A DNA stretch of 64,000 nucleotides from positions 365,424-429,423 of the forward strand of contig JBBHKE010003190.1 of NCBI GenBank assembly GCA_037447655.1, in the 5' to 3' direction. A program made the position numbers and the translations under genes. The notes beneath the pieces are model-generated. The model saw nothing but the letters and a program-made list of their open reading frames with translations. It did not search any database and was not told the DNA's origin. The stretch comes from Zygnema cylindricum. Lineage: Eukaryota > Streptophyta > Zygnematophyceae > Zygnematales > Zygnemataceae. Of the stretch, positions 54,112 through 64,000 are shown piece after piece (position 1 is the stretch's first letter; each line of letters begins with the position of its first letter).

Positions 54112-57100
54112 CTTTGTTGAGTTGAAAGCAAAAAGGAGGGTGTCAGTTATGTTGAACGTAGAGGGAAAAACTGTGAAAAGGGTCTTGGAAGATGTGTTAC
54201 ACGTCCCTGCTTTTCAAAGAAATATTTTTTTAACGTAAGTGGTAGAAAAAGAAGGTTTTAAAACTATATCTGAGAATGGAAAGAAAACAGTGAATAAGAA
54301 TGGGAAAATAACTGTAGAAGGATTTGCTGGAGGAAACAATTTGTATCGGTTGACTCTTGCAAATGATAATGACAATGATGTTATGTACTCAAGTGTAATC
54401 AGTGATTGTGATTTATGGCATAAATGTTTAGGAAATGTGATTCATGATAGATTAAAAAAAATGGTAAATCAAATAATGGTGGAAGGTGTAAATATTAGTC
54501 AAAAACGAGCATCAAATGTATATGATGGTTGTGCAATGGGAAAAAATTATAAGTTGCCTTTCCCTTCGCAAACTTATTATAGAAATAACATGGTGCTAGA
54601 ACTAATATATCCAGATGTATGGGGGCCATCTATGTATCTTTTGTGGGAGGTGCTAAGTTTATGCTTACCTTTACTGATGACTAAAGTAGATTTACTACAG
54701 TTTATTTTCTGAAAAGTATGAATGAAGTCTTTGCAAAATTCAAAGAGTATAAGGCTTGGGTTGAAAATCTGCATGAGAGAAAGATAGCAGAATTCAGATC
54801 TGATAATGGAGGGGAGTACATTTCTAATGAGTTTGCATAATTCCTAAAATTGCTTTAAATCTCATTTCAGCTAACCGTTCCTTATTCTTCAGAACAAAAT
54901 GGTGTTTGAGAGACGATGAATAAGACCATATCAGAGTGTGCTAGGAAAATGATGGTTGATATATACATATATTTCAAATTTTGGGCAGAGGCTATGAATT
55001 GTGTAGCTTATGTGAGAAACAAGCTAGAAACAAAGGCAGTAACAGATATAACTATGTATAAATTGTGGACGAGACAAAAACCAGCTGTAAGTCGCTTCAA
55101 AGTTTTTGGAAATAAGATATTTATGCTAGATAATGATCCACACAAATGGAAATTAGAGCCAAAAGGCATACCGGGGATATTTCTAGGGTATGATGATCAT
55201 GCCAAGGGTTATAAAGTATATGACATTAAAAGAAATAGAGTCTTGGTAGCCGAAAACATCATATTGAAAGACGAGGGAAGATGAGTGGATGTATTTAGTA
55301 AGCATATAGATGAAAAAAATAATAGAAGTGTTGATTATATCCATTTAGAGGAAATTACTATGTTTTTAAAAAAAAATATTGAGAATCCATCTACATAAAC
55401 TCAAAGTGACTTGCAATCATCTTCTCTACTAGAAACACGACGTGTTATGCCTGAAAGATTTGCCGACTGTTTTCTACCACAAGCCAAAATTGAATCACAA
55501 GAAAAATCACATATATCAAGGAGGAGGACCCTACCATCTATACCAGCGACATAATTTCCAGGTGGAGTTAGGCAAAGTGCACGACTCAGGGGAGAAAATT
55601 CAGCCTTTGCTCACTCAACACACACACAGAAGAGCCTTTTAAGTTGACAAAAACTTTTTCGAGTAATGAAAGGGTATAGTGGTTGGAAACGGTCAATGAA
55701 GATTTGAAGTCTATCATGGAGGCCCAAACATGGGATATGGTGGATCTTCCTCCAAGAAGAAAGGCAATTAAAATTAAATGGGTGTTAAATTAAAATTGAA
55801 CCCAGGTAATACCATACACAAGTATATGGCTCACTTGGTTGCTAAAGAATATAATCAAAAAGAGGGGATAGATTATGAAGAAAGTTTTTCACCAGTTATA
55901 AGGTTTCCATCTGTCCGCATCTTATTTACATTAGTTGCCATAGAGGATTTTGACATCAAACAAATAGATGTCAAAATTGCCTTTTTGCATGGTGATTTAG
56001 ATGTTATATGAAGCAGCCAGAGGATTATGAGGAAGCAAAAACAAAAATTCTTCTGTGCACACTTTTAAAATCTTTGTATGGCCTAAAACAGGCCTATAGG
56101 CAATGGAACTGAAAGTTACATAAGTTCTTGACAGGATTAGGATTTACTAGAAAATGCTCAGATCGTTCAATATATGTGATGTGAAGTGAAAATCTTGATG
56201 ATGTGATATTCATTGCTGTGTAGGTTGATGATTTGCTGCTAATTAGTACGAGCAAAAATGGAATTGTTAGATTAAAATACGCTCTTTATTCACAGTAAGA
56301 ATTGAAGGATTTATGTGAGGCAAAATACATCTTTGGAATACAAGTTGAAAGAGATAGAGAAAATAAAATCATTAGGCTAACTGAGAAAGAAGCGATAGGA
56401 AACATGTTAGAAAAATTTGGCTTGGCTGATGCTAAAGGTTGTGCAACTCCTATGGAGTATAAGCAAAAATTTGAATGAATGGAGCATGAGTTTCGAGTCA
56501 TAATAGACAAGGAACTCAGTGCAGAAGAGCAAAAATTTATGTCCCAAATACCCTATAGACAAGTACCAGGAAGTATGATTTACTTCATGAATTCCAATAG
56601 ACCCGATATAGCTGCAGCTGTTGGTGTGTTGAGTAGAATTTTGCAAAATCCACGAAAGAGTGATAATGAGGCAGCTAAAGGGTCTTAAGATATCTTGTTG
56701 GGACCAGAAATCTTTGGCTTACTTTGGAATGGGACAAGGTTAGCATTAATACTTGGAGTGATGCTAACTATGGTGATGTGCCTAGTAGGAAGTCTACAAC
56801 TGGGTATGTCATTCAGATTGGAAGTGGAACATGTAGTTGGAGAAGTAAACTCCAAAAAGTCACGACACAATTGACTATAGAAAGCGAATACATGGTTGCG
56901 AGCGCAGCATTGAAAGAGCTGCTTTGGATTAAGGCATTTCTTCAAAAATTGGGGTTTACACAACAAAGAACACAAATTAATGTGGTGCGACAATCAAGCA
57001 ATCATTTGTGTGGATACAAACCCAAGTCACCATTTTAAGATTAAGCATATGGACATTCGGCTACATTTAGTACGAGAAAGAATGTTTGCAAGAGTGGTCA

Positions 57101-57230
57101 AATTTTGTTATTTGCCTGATGAGAAAATGGTTGCTGACATGTTGACAAAGGCCCTTTTAGCTCCGAAGTTGGAGTTTTGCAAAAATACATATTGTCTAAG
57201 TGAGTAAGTCTTTCTAAAGCTGAAGGGGAG
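54112..57230 (+). pseudogene. Cop7 pol (family R Copia), 5'-truncated
   Basis: Starts after the protease active site (MLNVEGKTVKRVLEDVLHVPAF). It then has pre-integrase DLWHKCLGNV and VYDGCAMGK (first Cys of the pair lost), integrase SDNGGEYIS in another phase (54798), the linker KWKLEPKGIPGIFLGYDDHAKGY, and RT WVLN*KLNPG and PSVRILFTL. A stop replaces the Tyr of YVDD near 56221. RNase H follows with NSNRPDIAAAVGVLSRIL, TWSDANYGDVPSRKSTTGYV and HHFKIKHMDIRLHLVRER. It ends in the polypurine tract gaaggggag. Multiple breaks. Distinct from family P in sequence and LTR. Confidence 0.82.
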
Positions 57231-57751
57231 TATTGAAAAGTAAGCTTTAGTAAGTCTTAGGAGTTTAAGACTTAGAATATTTTTGGACCACCAACTATTC
57301 AATATTAGCTATATTTAGTGCGGAATTTTTAGTATCTATTCGAATAGTTATCTTTAAGTAAATAAGTGTGTATGGTCGCCTATGAACATAGACGTGAAAC
57401 ATATCCCTCTCGGATATTTTGGGTCTAGATATTGTTACTAGACAATTCTGGTCCAAGTACTTAGAATTTTGTCAGTAGATATTTTGGTGAACCCTGTACA
57501 TACGATTTAGATGGTTTTGAGATATTTAGAGTTTTTAGTTCAATTAGGATTGATCTATTTGATACACAATATACATTCAACACAAAGTTAAGGAAATGAG
57601 AGCAATAAAGTGCAGTTTAAGGTGTTTTGTGCTCAATTGTCTTTGATTTGCTTGTAGTACATGTTTGTTTGGTTGGAAGACCTCTTTCATTTGTATTTAC
57701 CTATCTTACATTATTGATATAGTCTGATAGGTATTCCTCTTTGAGTTTACA
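57231..57751 (+). mobile_element. Family R LTR shared by Cop7 and Cop8
   Basis: 521 bp from TATTGAAAAGTAAGC (first TG changed to TA) to ...GAGTTTACA. It is the 3' LTR of Cop7 and directly precedes the primer-site-like TGGTAACATG (57754) and the gag of Cop8. So two internal regions share one LTR, as in tandem or recombined elements. Confidence 0.7.
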
Positions 57752-57760
57752 TCTGGTAAC

Positions 57761-58936
57761 ATGTCTAATAATGGCTCAGCTCTTGGTGTAAGTGCTTCTT
57801 TTAGCCCTAGTGCTCCAGTTGCTCCTCTAGGGACAAATATCCCAGCTGGTGCAAGTGTGACTCCTAGTGGGAGTCCACCGCCCAAATTGCCTATTTTTGA
57901 TGGATTGGACTACCTGTACTGGGAAGATATGTTGAGCTCCTATTTTGAAGAGAGGGACTTGTCATCCATTGTGGATGGGACAGCTGATGAGACTGCACCG
58001 GATTGGAGAAAGAAGAATCTCAACTGCTTGAACATCTAAAAGCAGTCTATGACAAAAGAATTGGTAATGTCTTACCTTGAGTTGAAAAAGGCTTCTCAAA
58101 TCTGGTTTAGTGTACATGCTATGTATGTTCAGCTAGGTGTCACTTTTCAGACTAATATGGCAACAAAGATCTTTGAATCTAGATATTCTGGAAGTAGTAT
58201 CTCGAGTCACTGTCATGCTATGAAAAGGTTGTTTCTCTTAAGTACTAGTGCAAGTGGTGACTTTTCACCACCTCAGCAAGCTATATTATTGATGAGAAAT
58301 TTACCAGATGAATATAAGGGAGCCATGGATAGGCTTAGTGCTCTTCCACAACTTCAATGGAACATAACGTTAGTAATACCGTTTATTTTGAGTGAAGAAG
58401 CAAACTAGATTTCACAAAGAGGTAATACTATGTCTCTTCAAGCCCTAGTAAATCAATTTTCTAATTCTAAGGTTAGCAGTGGCGGTGGTAGAGGTACTGA
58501 TCTTAGAAGGCCTTCTTTAACATGCTATTACTGTGATGAGAAAGACCATGTTTTCAGGCTTTGTAATGCGTATAAGCGAGCAAAATCTACAAACTTTTTT
58601 TTGCTTTGGTTAGGATGAAAGCCGAGTTCCATCTCATTGAGGTAGACGTCCAACCTCATTTTCCAACGCATTTCATGAGGAGGACGGGAGCAGCTTTCTT
58701 GACAATAGCAAAAAGAAATACTTTGCGATGGCGCAAGCAACGGAAGGCGTGGAGGAGGACGAATGTATTATGGACTCTAAAGCATCTGCACACATGTGCT
58801 AGAGTCGCCACCTTTTTGAGAGTATTCATTCTACTTCACCCATCAAAAAATATTTTAGTGATGATACCTTTGTTAAGTCGAAAGCAAAGAGGAGTGTGTC
58901 ACTTATGTTGAACGTAGAGGGAAAAAATGTGAAAAG
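57761..58936 (+). pseudogene. Cop8 gag and protease start (family R Copia)
   Basis: ATG at 57761 (MSNNGSALGVSASFSPSAPV), then PPPKLPIFDGLDYLYWEDML, the Copia Gag start motif. It continues with LMRNLPDEYKGAMDRLSALPQ and a CCHC-like CYYCDEKDHVFRLC at about 58528-58570 (H kept, spacing kept). The protease reads IMDSKASAHMC near 58770, where the catalytic DSG is DSK. Stops at 58037, 58406 and elsewhere. It is cut at 58936 by Cop9 and continues at 63212. Confidence 0.8.
58932..58936. repeat. Cop9 target-site duplication, left
   Basis: AAAAG; the right copy at 63207-63211 is AAAAC, one mismatch. The Cop8 coding sequence (gtgaaaa... gtattcgaagatgtg) continues across Cop9 as in Cop7. Confidence 0.75.
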
Positions 58937-60091
58937 TGTTGAAAATCATGTATTTTCTAGGTATGAATAGTAAAAATAAATAGAAAAGTCAGCAAAGGAA
59001 GCCTGCTTCTCCCTCCACTCTCCAGTCCCCCTACTTGTTGCAGTAACTGAAGATAAGAGAGAGAGCTATAACCATGGCTGCGTATGCTGTCCAAAGGAGA
59101 CAGAGAATAGGCTAGATTTAGTCTATATGAAAAAGTGGTTGCCGGCACCAGGAATTGATCCAGGTATCTAACGTCCGCATGAGTAGCCGACAGCCGGTGG
59201 CTTTATCCTATAAACTAGGACCAGTGCTAGAGTAAAAGGTAGGATAACTATGTAAACATTGTCGACGCAATATGCTCCATTCAACAAATTACGGGAGGGA
59301 CTAAACACGGAAATGAATTAGACCGCACAAATTCCAGACCGCATGGAATTAACGAAAAGACATTTTATTTCGACGATCAATACTAAATGTCGGTCTTCAT
59401 CGACGACCGTGGTGCGAGCCGGATTTCCAAAATGGCCGCCTTGGCGTTTTTAGACGTGGCATGACCTTGCATGTGGAGAGATAACATTTGGTTGAGAGAA
59501 TTCCGGGGAACATAAGGACGAGTGAAATGCGGACACGTGTCCACTCAATGGCCTTGACGTACACAATCCGTACAAAAAGTACATCGGCCGTAGTACCTTT
59601 TTTTATGGTACAATCATGTGATTGGTTCATACCTAAATACTAAGGGGCTTAGAGAGGGGTTTTAGGACTTCGAATAATTTTGGTAGGTAGCCGCCTCTCT
59701 CCCAGAGAGCATCTGTATAAATTGGCAAACTTTGCCATTTAATTTTAATTCATTCGATTAACCATTTTCAGTGATTCTTTTTGGTGCGCGCTCAAGGGAT
59801 TCCAGGCTACACCACGGTGTAGTTGGTCAGAGTTTTTGCTTGCCAAGGTGGCTGCATTTTTAAGGGAAATTCAAAGTGGGGAAAGTTATCCAAAACTCAT
59901 ATTCCAACTTTGCATTCTGTGGTGGAACTGAGCACACAAAAAGTCTTATTTGACATGGGTGAAGCTGTATTGGGGTTTTTATTGTTAAGGGGTCAATCAT
60001 TTAGGTTTATATATTCTTGGAGTCGGCACTATCTAGATTAACTTCTTTGGACCTGCGAATTCTATGTGGTCATGGAGCCCATAGAATTTTA
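58937..60091 (+). mobile_element. Cop9 5' LTR (family P)
   Basis: 1155 bp, TGTTGAAAATCATG ... ATAGAATTTTA, same subfamily as solo LTR S1. It contains tccgtacaaaaagtac at 59566, a TATA box at 59716, and an antisense tRNA-like segment at 59140-59235. The end ATG at 60072 is followed by an in-frame TAG at the LTR boundary (CAG in relatives). Confidence 0.92.
59716..59722 (+). promoter_or_regulatory. TATA box in Cop9 5' LTR
   Basis: TATAAAT after cccagagagcatctg, same place as in S1 and Cop6. Confidence 0.6.
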
Positions 60092-60106
60092 GTTTATGGG
60101 CCCACC
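60092..60106 (+). other. Cop9 primer-binding site (half-tRNA type)
   Basis: gtttatgggcccacc, matching the family consensus except one base. Confidence 0.75.
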
Positions 60107-61100
60107 ATCTAGGATGCCTATGTTTGATGGAACAAATTTCACTTAATGGGAGTTCACGATGGAGGGATTGTTTTTTGAAAAGCTCTTACAGGGAATTGTT
60201 TCGGGACAAGTGAGGTGTTTGCCACCGAGCTTTGGAGGACCTCACTTTGGAGAATCATCTGGGGCTTTCCAGAAAATCAACCGGAGTAAGGATGCAACGG
60301 AAGGTGAAAGGAAAATCATTACAATGGAAGGGGGAAAAGGGGAGAAGGATAAAGAGACACCGATAGTGCGGGGGAGCTAGGCTCACGGCTACGGTACCAC
60401 TTGTGGGGATTATAACTGAAGAAAATGACAGAAAAATTTGGAAATATAAACACACTATAGCAAAACATGTCGTACTTAGATATGTGTCTAAGTCCATAGC
60501 TATCACTCTTTTAAATGTAACTCAGTCTTCGGAAATTTGGGAAACACTAATTCAGATTTATAAAAGTAAAACTATACAGAGGCAACAATTAGTAAAACAG
60601 GAAATAGAGGCATATGTTTATAATGACGGTAGCATGATACAGTTTTGCAATGATATTGCTGCATTATATGTTGAGCTTGCTAGTGCGGGATATGTAGAAT
60701 CTGAGGTGAGAAAGATTAACACACTAATAATGAAACTTCCAAATGAGTAGGAAGATATAATTTACCGTATGTTGACAATGGATTGCTCCTCATCGACTTG
60801 GAGCATTATCATGGGGATGATTCTTGTGAGGAAAAACACTTTGGAGCTTCGTAGGGGAACTGACAGGGTGAATGCACTGAAAGCTGGTGGTGACAGGCGG
60901 AAGCGTGATAAAAGTAATGACGGTGACGAGCGGAAGCATGATAAGAGGAAGAAAGACAAAGGTAAACCTTATCGGACATTCAGTGGAAAGAGAGGGAGAA
61001 GAGAAAAAAAAAGAGCTTTGAAAAAAAAAGGTTTGCTTATGTTGTAGGGAACCAGGTCAATATATCAAGAAATGCCCTTGCTTCGAAGAACTTGCAAGTT
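60096..61100 (+). pseudogene. Cop9 gag
   Basis: Starts MGPPSRMPMFDGTNF and is stopped after 16 codons, then continues EGLFFEKLLQGIVSGQV, IWKYKHTIAKHVVLRYVSKS and IYKSKTIQRQQLVKQEIEAYVYNDGSMIQFCNDIAALYVE. A knuckle with the His replaced (CLCCREPGQYIKKC, His to Gln) lies near 61034-61075. Homologous throughout to Cop3 Gag but quite diverged. Several stops. Confidence 0.8.
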
Positions 61101-62037
61101 AGTATATGAATAAGTAGGAAGAAGGGGAAGAGGAGAAAGAGGATGAAGATATTTTGGAGCTTCTTCACATCGGTAGAATAGAGAAGAGAGAAAAGCACAC
61201 AGCAATTCCACGAAAGCAACAATATGCTTTTAGAGATATAAGGGAAGCAAAGAGAGAGGAAGTACTTGAGGATGTTAAGGAGTGTAGAGTGCATGACTTA
61301 GAAATGATAAAGTCAGATCTAGGATCCATAATTCAAATGGTGAAAAATAAAAATAATGAGGATAATTTCATAGATAATTTGGAAACAGAAAATTGTTCGA
61401 AAAGTGAGGCTTCAACGGATTCCGAGGATTGGGGAGAGGTAAATCTAAAAGGGGTTTCAAAGAATAGGGGAGAAGTGGAATATTTGATTAAAGGTTTAAG
61501 AGAGGAGAAATATATTTTGGGAATAAAAATAGAAAGTGATATTGGAAAGAATTCCATGGGAGAGAGTGAGGAAAGTTCACAAAATGGGTAATTATCATGG
61601 ATAAAAATATGAGTTCGGAAAATGTAGATTTTATACGGAACTTAGTAGGGACTCCTGATTTAAGCGTAATTTTGGGGGGTAACGGTTTTGACATCACTAG
61701 TGGGAGTGATGCCATCTATGAAGGTGTGCTTGTAAAAGGGTTAGCATCAAGGTCGATATTGCAGATTGAGGATGGGACTGGCTGTTTGAACTGCAAGAGG
61801 GAATGTGCATGTTGCTCGAATGAAAAAGGGATGAGGTTGATAAAATCTTTGCTCCATGAGCTCGGATTTATGAAAAGTGGCATACGAAACATAATGTGTG
61901 ACCAACAAGATGCAATATGTATTTCAGCTCATTTAATACACTTCTTTAAACACGAAGGTATTTACTTAACGTTTTATAAAGGGAAAAGAAAGAAAACAAA
62001 GAAAAGAAGAAAGATGTTTTTTTTTAAGGTAGACTAG
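61101..62037 (+). pseudogene. Cop9 pol remnant, protease, integrase and RT mostly deleted
   Basis: After an acidic stretch and IPRKQQYAFRDI (the segment before the protease in relatives) comes a short linker-like piece. It is followed by EEKYILGIKIESDIGK, the RT tail, and a decayed RNase H with LVGTPDLSVILGG, ITSGSDAIYEG, KSLLHELGFMKSGI and CDQQDAICIS. The protease active site, integrase and RT core (YVDD) are absent. The internal region is about 1.96 kb where a complete relative has about 4.3 kb. It is followed by a polypurine tract at 62038-62050. Confidence 0.78.
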
Positions 62038-62050
62038 AAAATAAGGGGAG

Positions 62051-63206
62051 TGTTGAAAATCATGTATTTTTAGGGCTGAATAGGTAAAGAAAAAGAAAAG
62101 TCAGCAAAGGTAGCCTGCTTCTCCCTCCACTCTCTAGTAACCATACTTGTTGCAGTCACCAAAGACAGGAGATTGCTAGAACTATGGTTGCCTATGCTGT
62201 CCAAATGAGACAGAGAATAGGCTAGATTTAGTCTATATAAAAAAGTGGTTGCCGGCACCAGGAATTGATCTTGGTAACTAACGTCTGCCAGACTAGCTGG
62301 TAGCCGGTAGCTATATCCTATAGACTAGGATCAGTGCTAGAGTATATAAGGTACAATAGCTATATAATCATTGTCGACACAATATGCTCCATTCAACAAA
62401 TTACAGGACGGACTGTACACGGAAATGAATTAAACCACATGGATTTCAGACCGCACAGAATTAACGAAACGACATTTTATTTCGACGTTCAGTATTAAAT
62501 GTAAGTCTTCATCGACGGCCGTGGTGCGAGCCGGAATTTCGGAATGGTCGCCTTCGCGTTTTCAAACGTGGCTTGACCTGGCGACACGTGGAGAGATAAT
62601 ATTTCGTCGCGAGAATTTCGGGGAACAGAAGGACGAGTGAAATGTGAACACGCGTCCACTCAATGGCCTTGACGTACACAATCCGTACAAAAGGTACATC
62701 AACCGTAGTACCTTTTTGTATGGTATAGTCATGTGATTGGTTTGTACCTTAATACTAAGGGGCTTAAAGAGGAGTTTTAGGACTTCGAATATTGTGGTGT
62801 GTAGCCGCCTCTCTCCCAGAGAACACTCTTGTATAAAAGGCTAACTCTAGCCAGCCATATCTATCAACTCAGTTGAGCATTTTCAATGATTTTTTTTGCT
62901 GCGGAGTAAAAAGAGTCCATGCTACACAGGGTTTTTGTTGATTAGAGTGATTGCTTGCCAAGGTGGCAGCATTTCTAAGGAGAAGTCAAAGTTGGGAAAG
63001 TTATCCAAAACTAATATTCTAACTTTGCATTCTCTGGTGGAACTGAGCACACAGAAAGTCTTATTTCAAAGGTGTAAAGCGATGATGGGGTTCTATTTGT
63101 TAAGGAGTCAATCATTTGGGTTTGTTTATTTTTAGAGTTGGCACTATCTAGATTAGTTTCTTTGGACCTGCGAATTTTTTTTCGCAATGCAGCCCATAGA
63201 ATTTCA
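62051..63206 (+). mobile_element. Cop9 3' LTR
   Basis: 1156 bp, TGTTGAAAATCATG ... ATAGAATTTCA, partner of 58937-60091 with scattered differences. TATAAAA at 62832, tccgtacaaaaggtac at 62686, end ATG at 63187. Confidence 0.92.
62832..62838 (+). promoter_or_regulatory. TATA box in Cop9 3' LTR
   Basis: TATAAAA, aligned with the box at 59716 in the partner LTR. Confidence 0.6.
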
Positions 63207-63211
63207 AAAAC

Positions 63212-64000
63212 GGTATTCGAAGATGTGTTATATGTCTTTGCATTTAAAATAATTTTTTTCTCTACGTCAGTGGTAGAGAAGAAAGGTTTTAAAACTATAT
63301 ATGAGAAATGTAAGAAAACAGTAAGTAAAAATGGGAAAAGAGTTGAATAGGGATTTGCTGGAGGCAACAACTTGTACCGGCTGAGTTTTGCAAATGATTA
63401 TGAGAATGATGTTATGTACTCCAGTGTTATCGTGATTGTGATTTATGGCATAAATGTTTAGGACATGTGAATTATAATAGATTAAAAAAGATGGTAAATC
63501 AAAAAATGGTGGAAAGTCTAAAAATTAGTCAAAAACTAACGTCAAATGTATGTGATGGTTGTGCAATGGGAAAAGTTCATAAGTTGAATTTCCCTTTGCA
63601 AACTGATCATAGAAGTAGCAGGGTGCTAGAACTAATATATTTAGATGTATGGGGGTCATCCAGGTATCCATCTGTGGGAGGTACTAAGTTTATGTTTACC
63701 TTTACTGATGACTATAGTAGATTTACTACAGTTTATATTTTAAAAAGTAAGAATGAAACTTTGTAAAATTTAAATAGTATAACCCTTGGGTTGAAAATCT
63801 GCATGGGAGAAAGATAGCAGAATTCAGATCTGATAACGGAGGGGAGCACATTTCTAATGAGTTTGCAAAATTCCTAAAATTTCATGGAATCTCACGTCAG
63901 CTATCCGTTCCTTATTCTCCGGAAAAAAACGGTGTTTCAGATAGGAAGAATAAGACCATATCATAGTGTGCTAAGACAATGATGGCTGATATGGACATAA
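63212..64000 (+). pseudogene. Cop8 pol continuation, pre-integrase and integrase
   Basis: Resumes the family R polyprotein: EDVLYVFAF, VVEKKGFKTIYEK, pre-integrase DLWHKCLGHVNYNRLKKMV and CDGCAMGKVHKL, then integrase LDVWGSSRYPSVGG (catalytic Asp kept), FTFTDDYSRFTTVYI and SDNGGEHIS in another phase near 63831. Stops are present. It runs off the right edge, so the RT part and the 3' LTR lie outside the window. Confidence 0.8.

Overview
Kind of genome. This is nuclear DNA of a photosynthetic eukaryote, most likely a streptophyte (charophyte alga or an early-diverging land plant). That is an inference from one intronless chloroplast lipid-desaturase gene of the FAD4 type, from Ty1/copia elements that fill most of the window, and from a Ty3/gypsy-like remnant that carries a C5-cytosine DNA methyltransferase, a combination reported before from charophyte algae. 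There are no bacterial operons, rRNA genes or CRISPR arrays. Nearly everything apart from the desaturase is transposon-derived, mostly decayed and nested.

Layout. 1-1.2 kb: two LTR pieces of a Copia group (here family Q). 1.6-6 kb and 8.9-10.1 kb: non-coding DNA with a 442-bp direct duplication, five members of a TA-flanked inverted-repeat (mariner/Stowaway-like) MITE family, a second MITE type with a 7-bp target duplication, and a third inverted-repeat element. 6.7-7.9 kb (minus): the FAD4-like gene, the only convincing host gene. 10.8-11.9 kb: a family Q LTR. 11.9-12.8 kb (minus): a gypsy integrase end with a PHD-like finger. 12.8-41.55 kb: a nest of family P Copia elements. Cop1 (+) is interrupted by a family Q fragment and then by Cop2 (-). 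Cop2 contains solo LTR S1 (TSD GTATT), the almost intact Cop3 (-, TSD GATCG) and, in its 5' LTR, solo LTR S2 (TSD GACTG). Cop4 (+) contains Cop5 (+, TSD ACATA). 41.6-48.77 kb: decayed gypsy-like element with gag, CCHC knuckle, protease and DNA methyltransferase motifs I, IV, VI and VIII. 48.77-54 kb: Cop6 (+). 54.1-64 kb: Cop7 and Cop8 (+, family R), with the internally deleted Cop9 (+, family P) inserted in Cop8.

How the parts work. The family P elements share ~1.0-1.16-kb LTRs, a polypurine tract of the form aaaataaggggag, and a primer-binding site GGTTATGGGCCCACC directly after the LTR. This site is complementary to nucleotides 25-39 of plant initiator tRNA-Met as I know its sequence, so these elements appear to be primed by a 5' half-tRNA, as Drosophila copia is. 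The last 20 nt of each LTR carry an ATG exactly 24 nt upstream of the ATG inside the primer site and in frame with it, so Gag seems to start inside the LTR and read through the primer site. Cop3 has almost identical LTRs and a gag-pol frame broken only by one TAG. It is the most recent complete insertion here and lies in inverted orientation to its relative Cop5.

Limits. Boundaries marked approximate were found by eye. Identity statements come from visual alignment, and family assignments come from motifs, without database searches.
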